Source: Myoxocephalus aenaeus (Eukaryota; Chordata; Actinopteri; Perciformes; Cottidae). Taken from it: 64,000 bases of DNA. Positions 8,661-21,514 of this stretch are shown piece by piece; within the stretch, counting starts at the first letter, position 1, and each line of letters begins with the position of its first letter. Made by a program: the position numbers and the translations under genes. Where the stretch lies: contig JBAMJR010000504.1 of NCBI GenBank assembly GCA_038501785.1, positions 20,001 through 84,000 of the forward strand, read 5' to 3'. The notes under the pieces are model-generated. The model did no database searches. It was not told where the DNA came from and worked only from the letters and a program-made list of their open reading frames with translations.

Positions 8661-11600
8661 ACGACCTTAAGGGATCATTTTCATGTTATTTTCATGGATA
8701 TTACAGTATTATAATATTCATATTTATTTGTATTGGCAGATGGAATTACTTTTTTAATTTTTTTTATTATTATTTTATTAAAGAAACTATCGATGATGAT
8801 GACAACAATCCTAGGTATGATAATTATTATAATAATAAGTACTGTACTGTCGTAATGTAGCTATATTTTATTTATTTTATTACTTTATATTCAATTTAAT
8901 GAATATGTTTATTCAGAATGACTCTCTGTTAGTATTGTTATTATTATGCCAATAGAAAATAAAACAAATGATCAATCATGATTAATAGTAATAATAAGTA
9001 CTGTTCTGTAGTAATAATAAAGCTATATTTACTCATATTACAATAAATTCAACTACTTTAATGAATAATTGTATTCAGCATGGCCCCTCATGGTCTAAGA
9101 AGAACCTCTTTTTAATATTGAATACATTTGTAAGACGGAGATGCAGGTCTAGTCTGACCCTCATGTCCTCCAGAGGATCCTGACCCGGAGGATCCTGACC
9201 CTGAATCTGTCATTAAACAAACTCTCACTGAAAAACTGACATTTTGGGAGAGAAACTCATGGCTTGGCTGCACAAACTGTCGCTCTCGCCTGTTGATCTG
9301 CAGGTGGAGGCTGATCTTTCCCCCCATGTTGCTTCACAATGTGCTGGCAGACGTTTGCATGTGTTACGCCATGAAACAGCCAAAGTGCACAGACGTATTT
9401 ATCCATGTGAGTCACCTCCTCCTCCGCTTCACAGGGCCGTGCACGTGAAGGGTTCCTGCATTGTTCATTGTGTTCCATGAGGCGTGAGCATGGAGGTGTT
9501 TTGGTTCGTGGTGAGCGACTCGCTCCATCACCAAAACACACGACAGCCAAGAGGTCAGCGGTTTTGGTTCGGCCCAAATATTACTCATCAAACATCTGAC
9601 GATTATAAAGTAAACTGGGATTCTTCTCCAGTGACTTCTCGGCATGCCGGTTGTGTAAAGCTCTGCCGACTTCCAACATCACGGCTGTGAATATGATCCG
9701 TCATGCATCAGGATTCCTCTGGATGGAAATACTGACGAGGAGCCGGATTTGATTTGTTTTGGAGTTCAGACCGAGAGCTTCAAAGCTTCTCTGTGGCTCA
9801 ACCAAGGAAACTCCACTTCATGTTCACTATTTTACACTAAAAGAGTAGAAGTGAAAAGCTGCAGCTCTCCTGCAGGTTAACGACGAGACAGCAGCGTGGA
9901 AACAGAAGCTGGATTCTGTTCTGCAGACGTGGTCGTGTCCTCTTCATCTTCATCAGCGCAGTTTAAAATGCAAAGTTCCCTCTAATCACATTTGAAGTGT
10001 CCCACAGTCTGCAAGCTCTTCATGCATGAAGAACGAAGGTCATGCATGAAGGACGAAGGTCATTAGAGTGAGAAGTCATTGAACGGATGTTTTTGTAACC
10101 GTGGCTGTGTGGCCGTTGGATCAAACAGACAGGAGGTCACATGGAGGCTTTTATTGGTGCGTCTTCCATAAGTCCTCTGGAGTCAAACCGGTTGGGGCCA
10201 CCGGAGTTTGAGGGCACTTTGCTGGTTGCAAATGCAGCTTTGCATTTTGGGGGATTTTTATTCAAAATGATCAAGAATCCTCTTGGATTTATGAAGCAAA
10301 TATTTACAGCACCCAGCAGCAGCTGCAAGTAAAAATGTAAAAGTAATAATGAGTTTGATGGAGTTCACAGACCAAACTATTTTCTGTGAATAAACTAAAC
10401 AATGACACGTCTTCGTCTGCAGCCTCATAACTGAGTGTGAAAGTAACTCAGCGCTTCATGGTGAGTACCTGCAGACTGCTTCTATAAACATCTCACATAA
10501 AGCCTCTTTATTCTTCCCTGTAATTAAAAAGTACTTCTCTCTTGGTGAATGCGTTGCATATCAAACTGTTCTTGGCCTCCGCGTCGCCATGGCAGTGCGT
10601 GGTGTTTGGTGCTAAACAGCTATCTGCGATATGCCGCATGGCCTCTATTAACATGCAACCTTTGTTATAAATGCACCCTGTTTTAATACTTGGCAGCGAC
10701 TGGTTTACGAGTGGCTTTGTGAAGCTTGTTCTGTCTGCAGTGTCTCTTCTCTGAGGAGACGACAGGTGGATCTGAGCCTCTGGTCTGGAGATGCTAAAGG
10801 AGCCGAGCTGGTGCTCTTAGTGCAGACGTCCACAAAAAGATTTATAGCGGGCAATCAAAAATAAATGATTTAGCAGCTGGAGTCATGACTGTTTATGTGT
10901 TTGGTTCTCTGATCAGAAGCTGCAGAATCTCCAGAACGTTGTTCCTCCTCCTCGTCATGTGATGAAGAGCCTCCACCAGTTGATCTAACTGGCAGCACTG
11001 GGACTCCTTCCACCTTCCACTGGGCCGCCGCAGCCTTTACTGCGACATGCAGGGGGCCGTTTACGCAACATTCACTTCCTGCTGACCCAGAAGAGACGAG
11101 GTCAAAGGTCAACAACACACGTTTGAGGAGAGCGAAGAGAAACAGAAACGCTCAATTTAAACCCGAGTAAATATGATCCTTCTTATTGTAAACTTACAAT
11201 ATGTTGCATTGTTTCCAGAGACACACTTTCATTCCTGCTGCTCAGCTGTGGTTCATTAATGTGACGTCTCATGTAATTAGCACCAAATTACAAAGTTATT
11301 GGCACTTTTTTAAAGAAATTACAGACCCTTAAAATAAAGCTTCCATCGTAAATCCTTCCAGTTAAAGGAAGTCCTGCATTTGAACTCTTGGTTCTTAAAT
11401 AATAATATTTTAGACAATAGTGTTGCCCTTGTATTAAGATATGATATTTATTATATTATATTATATAAGAATGATCCCTGAGTGTTTGTCCTCAGACGTC
11501 TGCTGCTCAGATCTTAAACAGCTTTCTAGTTTCACAGAAACGTTTCCGTCCGTTCGTCCTCGTCTCCAAATTATGAAAAAGCCCCAAAGACTGAGATCGG

Positions 11601-11961
11601 ATCCAAACCGGTGGCCCGATGCTAATTTGAGCGTTTGGATCCGGGGATGTAGATCAAGATGTAGATCAAGATGTGATTAAAGGTTGCAGCCGCTCCAAAT
11701 TACAGGCCTGCTGCAGGCGGGCTGCTCTCCGTTGCCAGGTCCTGCAGGTCTGGAGGAGCTGCGGCTCATCCTGCAGCCCTGGTTAGTGGTGAGCAGCCAG
11801 AGGAGACGGCTCGGGTTCACGGTCGCATCCGGGAACGGGTGCTCCGGCAAATGTGGCCAGATGTTGGCGAGCTCGGACGGGGAGAGAAAACCTCCAGTCC
11901 AAGAGCCATCTTGGTGATGCTGTGTGGCCAGTTTACTGGACCATTAGACCAGTTGGGCTCC
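8661..11961. other. Intergenic unique sequence, no gene recognised
   Basis: 8690-9080 is strongly AT-rich with ATTATT/AATAAT runs. 9100-11960 is unique sequence of mixed composition. Short open frames here (for example 9257-9577 minus, 10870-11118 minus) have no recognisable domain, no consistent splice context and no family match I can name. 10560-10690 is balanced in composition and looks non-repetitive, and could be a conserved noncoding element. That would need a cross-species alignment. Confidence 0.6.
11099..11111 (+). promoter_or_regulatory. DR1 nuclear-receptor half-site pair
   Basis: AGGTCAAAGGTCA is an exact DR1 element. It is upstream of the AHR promoter by about 2.5 kb. Binding is inferred from motif identity only. 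Confidence 0.35.
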
Positions 11962-12210
11962 AACGACCTTGTTGCGCTACCTTGTTGCGCTACCTTGTTG
12001 CGCTACCTTGTTGCGCTACCTTGTTGCGCTACCTTTTTACCTTGTTGCGCTACGCTACCTTGTTGCGCTACCTTGTTGCGCTACCTTGTTGCGCTACCTT
12101 TTTACCTTGTTGCGCTACCTTTTTACCTTGTTGCGCTACCTTGTTGCGCTACCTTTTTACCTTGTTGCGCTACCTTGTTGCGCTACCTTTTTACCTTGTT
12201 GCGCTACCTT
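11962..12210. repeat. 13-bp minisatellite (CTACCTTGTTGCG)
   Basis: About 18 units of CTACCTTGTTGCG with interspersed CTTTTTACCTTGTTGCG variants. The same motif flanks two copies of a dispersed element at 14119 and 15787. The three open frames across the array are repeat artefacts. Confidence 0.95.
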
Positions 12211-14118
12211 GGCCGGTTCTCGATCTACGGCATCCTGCGTGTTCAAAATGTCCACGAGTCGAGAACAGTTGTGGTTTGTTTCTCCAACAGAAGCTACAAA
12301 GAGCTTCATTAGCTCCACTCTCTGAACCCAAACAGGGTTGGAACAGAGTCGTGTGGTTTCCTCCCAACGATCGCAGCTCTTTTCTTTAATGAAAACAGCT
12401 CCGTCCTCTTTTGCAAAAGCATCTATTTAAAAGCTTTCGTTCCTGTTTTATATTAGTTTTGTGCATTTTTTACCGAGTTAATCACTTACCGGAAAATGGA
12501 AAGCGGCTCTTTGCTGCTCCGGGTTGACCTTCAATCTGAGCGATTAGGGAATCAGACTCTCCTTTACTGCATCCAGCAGATTCATTCACAGTAAACGATG
12601 CTTCTCCACCTTAACGAGGCTGCTGCTGCTTGTTGAGTCGTATCTTCTGGCATCTTGTGGCTGGGTTTATTGTGTCTTTATGGCTTATTTACTGAGCTTG
12701 TATTGTTTCTTAAAGCAGCTTGCACCATGTGTGGAAGCTTCTGCTGCAAACACAGTTTCACTGATGTCTCAAAGTGCAGATTTGAACACTCGCGGTTTGA
12801 AAATCTGACATTTGTTCATATGTTGTGCAAATAATCTTTTGTTGCAGCGATCTTGAGGTAAACAGAACTTTTGTGTCTGAATCTTACTTCACTGGAGCAA
12901 AACCAAACAATTCATCATCTTTCTGTCATCTGTGAATACAATCACAATATTCCAGCTGCTTTGAATAAAGGTCTGTTTTCTTTTCATAATCTCTGGGAGA
13001 AGTCCAACAATGGCGCCTGAGTTGTGTGTTTCAGATATCTGTGAGCCGGTGAGTCACGCAGCTCGAGTTCTCACGACCTTTAGATGAGTCGTTGTTGACG
13101 GGACGAGGCTGCAGATGTTGACGGCTAAATATGTGATGAAGAAGGTCAGACAGCCCTAAAGACACAACCAGGTGTGTTCATAACATCAAGAGCATGCCGC
13201 TGTTAAATAGACCTATTGCATAAAAACATACCAGTGAATGACAAATAAACTAATTGGTTTTAAGTTGAGTACACGCTCAGTGATTTATTTTATTTGAGTT
13301 ATTTTATCAACATGGTGCATTAGCCTACATCTTCTCACCATTTTTGTCTTGGTTTTCTATTTTGATTCTTTAAAAAAGACGATATAACATTTAATATGGC
13401 AGTCAAATCTACTCAATGCAACACAACTCATGGCAATTGTTTCGCTCACAACATTTGGTTAAAGTTGAACAAACATTTAAATCAGGTGTCTTTCTTTAAA
13501 TAATGTATAGTTGTATTATAAAAAGTGTGCACATTTCTCTCAGAGATTTCTACATTTTAGTTTTTCCCACAAACAACTCAGAGAGATTTCTTACAGAAGA
13601 AAGATTCTCTTGATTTAAGGAAACCTGCGTGTAACCGGCGTGCATTATATTCCTTGTTTGCTGCTTCCGGACTAAATAAAGATAAGCTGCGTGTCGGCCC
13701 TCCCACGAAGACAACCTGACTGTTGTGCTGCCATGTTCCCTCTCATGAAGCGTCTGGACCTCTGACCTCACAGCCTCCCTGTACTTTAACCCAGCAGCCT
13801 CTGGAAACCTCCGTTCCTATTTATACGGCACGCTCACAGCGCTGAACATTAACCGCTCGTTAAACCGGCTCTTGTGGCGCACAACCAGCGTGTTAGCAAT
13901 TTGTTTGGGGGAAGAGTTATCAGGCAATAGGCTGCCCATGAATACGGATGCACCTTTCATCTGGTTTTACATGCGAATCATAATCAGAGAGCTGTTCAAT
14001 GAAATGTCTTTTATGATCGAGTCCAGCGCAGGAGGCAGTTTGATCAGTTCACTGGCCGGGAACATGTTGTTGTGAGCTTCTGCAAACGGTGAATGTTTTT
14101 ACTGTCATTCAGAGCAGG
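12211..14118. other. Intergenic unique sequence
   Basis: Mostly unique DNA with no supported gene. One weak signal is a 39-nt Kozak-like ATG segment ending at a GTGAGT donor (13010-13048), discussed in the findings. 13780-14070 is balanced, unique sequence around an AP-rich motif set that could be a conserved noncoding element. Nothing else is recognised. Confidence 0.55.
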
Positions 14119-14228
14119 TGGTTGTTGCGCTACGTTGTTGCGATCAACTGAATCGATCAGTTTGATCACAACAAGAAGCGGCCTGAACACAAGAAAGGCT
14201 GCAGATTAAATCCATTAAATAAACAGTC
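14119..14228 (+). mobile_element. Dispersed repeat element, copy 1
   Basis: About 90 bp (AATCGATCAG through AAATAAACAGTC) is nearly identical to 15834-15921. In both cases it is preceded by GCTAC(C/G)TTGTTGC motifs, the unit of the 11962-12210 minisatellite. The shared core with an attached minisatellite suggests a small non-autonomous transposon or SINE-like element with a repeat-bearing end. No coding capacity. Confidence 0.6.
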
Positions 14229-14262
14229 GCAGTCTGTAGAGTTTAACACAGAAATAAGACCC

Positions 14263-14325
14263 CCCAACCAGGGATGGGCCAAATGCAGAGAAGAATCTCC
14301 CCAAGGGGATTAATAAAGGAGCATT
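14263..14325 (+). mobile_element. Retroposon 3'-tail-like fragment
   Basis: The segment around GGGATGGGCCAAATGCAGAG, then CTCCCCAAGGGGATTAATAAA, resembles the 3' ends shared by fish LINE/SINE families (AAATGCAGAGAA...CCCCA...GGGATTAATAAAG). Identification is from general pattern memory. A repeat-library search is needed to name the family. Confidence 0.4.
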
Positions 14326-14849
14326 TCTTAATTTCTTCTTCTTAAAATGTGTTTAATTCACTCACAGAAAAGTCACTCAGGAACGTCAAAGAGTTGTTAA
14401 ACGGCTTTCTAGGTTTTTACAAACAGATGATGAAGCACCAGTTAACTCCCAGTTAGCCCAGTGCAGCTGTGGAGGACTGGGCAGCTCCCAGTTGATGTGC
14501 AGCTCCCTGAGAGTGAATCACTGGAGAGATGGTTGGATAAAGAGGAGATGAAAGAAGCCCTGAAAGCACAGATTTGTTTCCATGTATTTGTTTGGCAGAG
14601 CTGTTCAACCCATCATCTCGCTGCGTGACTAACCGAGCATTCTGGGAAATGTTTTTTACTTAAAAAAAAAAATTATGACTCACAGACCTTTTTTTTTACA
14701 TCACTTACTGCAAAAAGTAACGATATGTTGCAAATAAAAGTAGCAAAAAGTACAATACTTCCCTCTGAGATGGGGGAGTAGTAGCATGGAACGCAGATAC
14801 TCAGGTGGAGTACAAGTACCTTGAAATAAATCAAACTTGAATAAATGTA

Positions 14850-14943
14850 CACACACACATACACACACAGTGTGTCGGTGGGCTTCATTCGCACGCGAAG
14901 GTGCCGCTTCGGCCATCTTTGTCCTCACAGACGGTGACTTCAC

Positions 14944-15033
<90 letters not shown>

Positions 15034-15083
15034 TCGGCACTGTGATTTGGGGGAACCGTACCTGTTCCCGACTGTTATTACTG

Positions 15084-15118
<35 letters not shown>

Positions 15119-15240
15119 GACTGGACTCGTCTGGCCTCTTTGCTCATCTGGGGTTGATTAGCGTGACCACTTCTCTACACACACACACACACACACGCAC
15201 ACACACACACATGCACATGCACGCACACGCACACACTGAC
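14850..15240. repeat. Cluster of CA/GT microsatellites
   Basis: Four dinucleotide runs: CA at 14850-14870, a GT run of about 86 bp at 14946-15032, CA at 15087-15116, and CA/GCAC at 15175-15235. Long open frames on both strands are Val-Cys and Thr-His strings. Confidence 0.97.
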
Positions 15241-15786
15241 ATGAGTTGTGGCGAATGACTGTGTAAATTGTGTGTGTGTGTTTTGGGCGAACACACACTC
15301 TTATGAGCGATGTGATGGCGGATTCCCATGAACTCAGTCACCCTTTCAAAATAAAATATTTTCCAGTTTATTTTACTGGTCGACATTTCTTTTGACTTTT
15401 CAGAAAGAACTTCAAAAGTCAAGGATGCTCAAATGATTCCCTAATTGACAGGATTAGTTTGAGGTCTTTATAATAAACATCTATATTACTCAACAGGTGA
15501 AGTGATCACGTCCTCTGGTTCTGATCCAAAGTTCTGTGGCTTCTTCTTTGGCTCGTGTTACATTCTTCCTCCACGTTGCATAAATATCCGGCTTGTAGTT
15601 TTCCTGTAAACCTGCTGACCATAAAATGAGAGGTTTTCTAAACGCATGGAAACACTACCACGTCTGTCCACAGGGGCCGCCATAATCACTCTGTAAAGTC
15701 CCTCTTGTAGCTTTAAATAAACATCTACGTTATGACCGTGAAAATGTGATTTTAATTTACTCATGAGAGAATGAAGGAACTTTGTT
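15241..15786. other. Unique sequence, nothing recognised
   Basis: Intergenic DNA without supported genes, sites or arrays. The 15558-15764 minus open frame has no recognisable product. Confidence 0.5.
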
Positions 15787-15921
15787 CATGCTACCTTGTT
15801 GCCTTGTTACCTTGTTGCCTTGTTACCTTGTGGTGATCAGCTGAATCGATCAGCTTGATTGCAACTAGAAGCGGCCTGAACACAAGAAAGGCTGCAGATT
15901 AAATCCATTAAATAAACAGTC
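15787..15921 (+). mobile_element. Dispersed repeat element, copy 2
   Basis: Second copy of the 14119 element. The preceding block is CTACCTTGTTGCCTTGTTAC repeats, and the core matches copy 1 at all but a few bases up to AAATAAACAGTC, after which similarity stops abruptly. The sharp common right end argues for an inserted element rather than chance. Confidence 0.6.
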
Positions 15922-16323
15922 ATAGGCTGGAAAACCAATGAGAACACAGACCCAACACCAGGCTAAACAACCCACTGGATATATCTTCATACTTCAGTAA
16001 TGACCTAGTGGGAAACCGGACTCTCCGGGGTAACTCAGAGTATTTTACATCTTTGATTTCTCCCCTAAAGCATTCAGGCTCATTCGAGTCAAACTGCCGT
16101 GAGTCACAGAGGAAGTTTCCACCTCGGCGGGCTGCGAGCCCCCTTCTGGTTCCCGGATGGTTTGGGGCTTTAATGGACGCTGTGATGATGAAGAGGGTCC
16201 AAACGTCCCTTTGAACTGGTTCTGTTTATGTGCTCACCTGCTGCACCAACGCAGCTGCAGAAAACCAGTTCATCAACAGCCTCAAAGCTTTCTGAGTCAG
16301 CTGAGAGGTAAACAAACAGCAGC

Positions 16324-16325
<2 letters not shown>

Positions 16326-16419
<94 letters not shown>
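16326..16419. repeat. AT microsatellite, about 47 repeats
   Basis: Uninterrupted alternating AT of about 94 bp, capable of cruciform extrusion. The flanking 15922-16325 and 16420-16785 are unique with no gene evidence. Confidence 0.98.
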
Positions 16420-16420
<1 letters not shown>

Positions 16421-16783
16421 CATTTACTCGTACTAGTTCAAGGTACTCGTATTTGCTCTTACGTATACTCTCATGTACTTTTTACATAAGTATTTTAATT
16501 AATATTGAGTATAAAACAGCCAAAACTAATTTATTAGGAATTTGATTAAAAATCTATTTATTGTTATTAATTCAGGAAAAAAACAAAAAACTGCTGCTTG
16601 AGTTTATGACATATTAATCAAATTACTATTATTTCTTACTAAAGAACATATTTTAAATAAGTGTCTATAGATGTGTATAGATGGGAGAATTGGTAAATAA
16701 AATAAAATAAGTATTTTAAAAGAAATATACACTTAATTCATTGTTAGCGAGCTTCGCTGGTTCGATCTGTCCAGTGGGTTCTT

Positions 16784-16785
<2 letters not shown>

Positions 16786-16858
<73 letters not shown>
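16786..16858. repeat. GT microsatellite
   Basis: About 36 GT repeats. The following 16859-17639 is AT-rich unique DNA in which I see no gene or site. Confidence 0.98.
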
Positions 16859-16859
<1 letters not shown>

Positions 16860-17639
16860 ACAAGGTTTTAATTACAGGTTTTATGAGCCGATAAACACAC
16901 AGACACATTTAAATGATTGATGGAGTAACGTGAGATAATATTGCATCACGGGTCAAATTACTTTGCATGTGTATATTTATTAATCTCTCTTATTGATGGT
17001 TATTGACCAGGAATCTGACAGTTGGCTGTGAAGCCACATTTCGGTCCAGCAGCACCACCTGCAGGCTGCTGGCGGCATTACAGCCATGTTTCCATGTTGT
17101 AGTTTTCTGATCAATATAATCATCATAAGTCATAAGTCATAAATGTTTTAATTCATGTCCAAAAGGTTCCTGTTCCACATGTATTTAATGTATTAACACA
17201 CGAGCCATATAAGATGGAAAAAAGATTAAATATGAGGAAGACAACAGCAGAAACATGAATATTATTTAATTATAAATCATAGAAACACTGAAGTACACAT
17301 TTGAGGTACTTTACGTGAGTGTTTAATGCTATTTTATATTTGTAGTTACTTTTCAAATTAAACAGTTTATAAAATATAATCCATTGTTACAGATTAAACA
17401 CCAATACTCATAAAGCAGTAAATATAACTCACCTGAGACAGCATTGAAGTATATTACATATTAATACATTTGAATTTGATGTTTTGTTATAACTGAGAGG
17501 TGAAGATTTGCTGCTTTTCCTTTTAATAATGTTTGTAGGAGCTATTTACTAATATTTTAAGTTATTTTTCTTCACAGGTGGTATTATTTATTTATAGTTG
17601 TTACGTAGGTTTTAATTAGTTAATTGGGTGATGCTGTGG

Positions 17640-19288
17640 CACCTGGTGTACTTAATGGAGTAGTGGGTACAGGACCAGGATGCACCTGGTGGGCTTAATG
17701 TAGTAGTGGGTACAGGACCAGGATGCACCTGGTGGGCTTAATGGAGTAGTGGGTACAGGACCGGGATGCACCTGGTGTACTTAATGGAGTAGTGGGTACA
17801 GGACCAGGATGCACCTGGTGTACTTAATGGAGTAGTGGGTACAGGACCAGGATGCACCTGGTGTACTTAATGGAGTAGTGGGTACAGGACCAGGATGCAC
17901 CTGGTGTACTTAATGGAGTAGCGGGTACAGGACCAGGATGCACCTGGTGTACTTAATGGAGTAGCGGGTACAGGACCGGGATGCACCTGGTGTACTTAAT
18001 GGAGTAGCGGGTACAGGACCAGGATGCACCTGGTGGGCTTAATGGAGTAGTGGGTACAGGACCGGGCTGCACCTGGTGTACTTAATGGAGTAGCGGGTAC
18101 AGGACCGGGATGCACCTGGTGGGCTTAATGGAGTAGCGGGTACAGGACCAGGATGCACCTGGTGGGCTTAATGGAGTAGTGGGTACAGGACCAGGATGCA
18201 CCTGGTGTACTTAATGGAGTAGTGGGTACAGGACCAGGATGCACCTGGTGTACTTAATGTAGTAGTGGGTACAGGACCAGGATGCACCTGGTGGGCTTAA
18301 TGGAGTAGTGGGTACAGGACCGGGCTGCACCTGGTGTACTTAATGTAGTAGTGGGTACAGGACCAGGATGCACCTGGTGTACTTAATGGAGTAGTGGGTA
18401 CAGGACCAGGATGCACCTGGTGTACTTAATGGAGTAGTGGGTACAGGACCAGGATGCACCTGGTGTACTTAATGGAGTAGCGGGTACAGGACCAGGATGC
18501 ACCTGGTGTACTTAATGGAGTAGTGGGTACAGGACCAGGATGCACCTGGTGTACTTAATGGAGTAGTGGGTACAGGACCAGGATGCACCTGGTGTACTTA
18601 ATGGAGTAGCGGGTACAGGACCAGGATGCACCTGGTGTACTTAATGGAGTAGCGGGTACAGGACCGGGATGCACCTGGTGTACTTAATGGAGTAGCGGGT
18701 ACAGGACCAGGATGCACCTGGTGTACTTAATGGAGTAGTGGGTACAGGACCAGGATGCACCTGGTGTACTTAATGGAGTAGCGGGTACAGGACCAGGATG
18801 CACCTGGTGTACTTAATGGAGTAGTGGGTACAGGACCAGGATGCACCTGGTGTACTTAATGGAGTAGCGGGTACAGGACCAGGATGCACCTGGTGTACTT
18901 AATGGAGTAGCGGGTACAGGACCAGGATGCACCTGGTGTACTTAATGGAGTAGCGGGTACAGGACCAGGATGCACCTGGTGTACTTAATGGAGTAGGGGG
19001 TACAGGACCAGGATGCACCTGGTGTACTTAATGGAGTAGTGGGTACAGGACCAGGATGCACCTGGTGTACTTAATGGAGTAGCGGGTACAGGACCAGGAT
19101 GCACCTGGTGGGCTTAATGGAGTAGCGGGTACAGGACCAGGATGCACCTGGTGTACTTAATGGAGTAGTGGGTACAGGACCAGGATGCACCTGGTGTACT
19201 TAATGGAGTAGCGGGTACAGGACCAGGATGCACCTGGTGTACTTAATGGAGTAGTGGGTACAGGACCAGGATGCACCTGGTGGGCTTA
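17640..19288. repeat. 43-bp satellite, about 38 copies
   Basis: Head-to-tail 43-bp units carrying CACCTGGTGTACTTAATGGA then GTAGTGGGTACAGGACCAGG. Variants are GTAC/GGGC, TGGG/CGGG and CAGG/CGGG, distributed in runs that suggest repeated block duplication. CACCTG is an E-box in every unit. Stops occur in the frames, so no long open frame arises. Confidence 0.98.
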
Positions 19289-20435
19289 TGGTTTTTTACC
19301 AGCTCAGCACGGGAGAGGCAGCGTGGGGCGTTGTGTTTGTTTATTTCTTTGTTGATTATTTTGAGTTACAATAAATAACAATCAAACCGGACTCCCGCAT
19401 TGGACCCTGTATTATTTTGGCTGCGTCATTCAACATGACCCATGGTGCATCAGTGGCTTTTTGATATCGGTTTATTTTCTTTAATTTATATTTATTTATT
19501 GGATTTACGGGACAAATGGCCACTACAATGTTAATAATAATGTTCATGTTTAAGTGCTTTTCTTTTACAAACAATCTTTAATGGAGAAATAATCAGCAGA
19601 TTAATCCACAATGAAGAAAAGTTAATAGTTAAAATCCTGCTTTTACATTAATGCACGAGTAATAATTATTTTGAATATAATAGTAGAACAGCCAGTTTTA
19701 ACTACATTTTACTGACGGAATATTTTGAATGCAGGACTTTTTACTGTTACAGAGTATTTTCACAGTGTGGTCATAATACTTTTATAATTTCTAATTTATG
19801 TATTTATAAGTACATTATCTGACTACTTTCTCCATCACTAAATCCAGGTATTTATTTATTTTAATAATTATATTGTATGAAATCGACAACCTTTTTTTCC
19901 CCAGTGGTTTCATCTGGTGTCTAATTACTGTAATAACAGTATAATCTCCTCTATAAATACATTATTGTATGTGTGTTCTATGTTTTATGTGTTTTGGAAA
20001 TGTGTTGAATGTCTTTCAATGCATAACTTTTTAAATCCCATTTTCTAATGCGTGCAGTATCGTTCCTTGACCACTAGATGGAGTTGAACTTCAGTAAACT
20101 AATCGTAAAAAGTAAAAAGAGATTTTAATGAGTAAACAAATATTCAAAACAGTAAAATTCAATTTTAAAAACAATGAATTGTTCCAACAAAGTATTGACT
20201 TTCTTAATTTTTCGTCAATTTATAAAAAACTGAAACAAATACTCTAGTTAGTATAAAATAAATGCATAAAAAGCATCAACTTGGGCTGAATTCAGGTTGA
20301 AAAATGAAAAAAGAAAAGCAGCAGACTGTCGTTTGTTCGGCTGTAAAAAGTTTTTACCTTTGATTCAGAAACGACCAACCAGGAGAAAGATCTGAGATCA
20401 ACGCCTACATTCATGGATTTTATCCTCAAAGAGAC
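19289..20435. other. AT-rich unique sequence, downstream of the membrane-protein gene
   Basis: No gene recognised. The right part, 20436 to 20766, is the likely 3' untranslated region of the minus-strand glycophorin C-like gene. The rest is intergenic. The 19356-19574 minus open frame lacks any family features. Confidence 0.5.
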
Positions 20436-20441
20436 TTTATT
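20436..20441 (-). terminator. Candidate polyadenylation signal AATAAA
   Basis: AATAAA on the minus strand (TTTATT on plus), about 330 nt past the stop codon of the glycophorin C-like gene at 20767. It is the first good hexamer I noticed in the right orientation. Cleavage has not been shown. Confidence 0.4.
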
Positions 20442-20766
20442 CAAAGCTGCACTTGATAAAAAGTGCTGTAGCTTCTACATTTTTCCAAATTAAATTCTGC
20501 TTTTGATTGAAATGCAGTGATGGACGTTGTTGTTTTTAGCTTCATGAGTTGTTTCTCCCGACAAAGAGTCACATCAGCAGGAAGAAATGTGAATAATCAA
20601 CATTATAAATCAGTTTAGGGAGAAAAATCACTCATTGCATTTGTCAAATTTGTCGGATAATCTCCAACTAAAATGTCTGAGAAGTGCAGTTGGTGTTGCG
20701 GCCTCTAGGGGGCGGCGATGGGCGAAGTCAAGTCTGTATTTTAACCTTTAAAAGGTTTCTCGTCTC

Positions 20767-21062
20767 TCATCGTCCACTCGTCCTCCCAGGCTTTGCAGCG
20801 TCTTCGTCGTCCATCTCGTCTTCGTCGTCCATCTCGTCTTCGTCTTCGTCGTCCAGCTCGTCTTCGTCTTCGTCGTCCATCTCGTCTTTGTCTTCGTCGT
20901 CCATCTCGTCTTTGTCTTCGTCGTCCATCTCGTCTTCGTCGTCCATCTCGTCTTCGTCGTCTTCGTCCGTCTCGTTGATGACGTACGAGCCTTTGCGTCT
21001 GGTCAACGCCCACAGCATCACCACGGCAACGCAGATCAGCAGCAGCACGGAGCCCACGACCC
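20767..21062 (-). CDS. Glycophorin C-like protein, last exon (TM and acidic tail)
   Basis: Last coding exon, 296 nt, of a single-pass membrane protein. It opens with Gly-Val-Val-Gly then a hydrophobic span (SVLLLICVAVVMLWAL), then the juxtamembrane TRRKGSYVINE. That motif resembles the R-K/H-K-G-(S/T)-Y-x-x-N/Y-E stretch of glycophorin C, SMAGP, CADM and CNTNAP proteins, which docks protein 4.1 FERM domains on the cytoplasmic face. It then runs into about 60 residues of Asp/Glu/Met repeats (DDEDEMDDEDEM-type), ending AAKPGRTSGR and stop. The usual C-terminal PDZ ligand (EYFI) is absent. The acidic tail is itself a trinucleotide/hexamer VNTR (20795-20965) and may vary in length. Acceptor CCCTTTAG precedes 21062. 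Phase matches the 42-nt exon upstream. Family assignment rests on motif layout only. Confidence 0.65.
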
Positions 21063-21107
21063 CTAAAGGGACGAAAAGATGAGAACCAAATCCTGCTGGG
21101 TCAAAAC

Positions 21108-21425
21108 CGTGGTCCTCTTTACTGAAGACGTGCTGCATTCAGGTACCGTTTAGATGCTCCTCTCTAAAGAAGACGTGCTGCATTCAGGTACCGTTTAGAT
21201 GGTCCTCTTTACAGAAGACGTGCTGCATTCAGGTACCGTTTAGATGGTCCTCTTTACAGAAGACGTGCTGCATTCAGGTACCGTTTAGATGGTGCTCTTT
21301 ACAGAAGACGTGCTGCATTCAGGTACCGTTTAGATGGTCCTCTTTAAAGAAGACGTGCTGCATTCAGGTACCGTTTAGATGCTCCTCTTTAAAGAAGACG
21401 TGCTGCATTCAGGTACCATTTAAAT
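21108..21425. repeat. 45-bp intronic minisatellite, about 7 copies
   Basis: Units of 45 bp (GAAGACGTGCTGCATTCAGG, TACCGTTTAGATGGTCCTCT). It starts about 45 bp upstream of the acceptor of the last exon of the membrane-protein gene. The rest of this intron (21426-21514) is unique. Confidence 0.95.
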
Positions 21426-21514
21426 GGTGTATTTCTGGGTAAAAGACACACCCCCTACTTCTTGCTTGTCTGACATTATTAAATATGATCAGGAGGAAAA
21501 GGTTCGGCTCTCAC

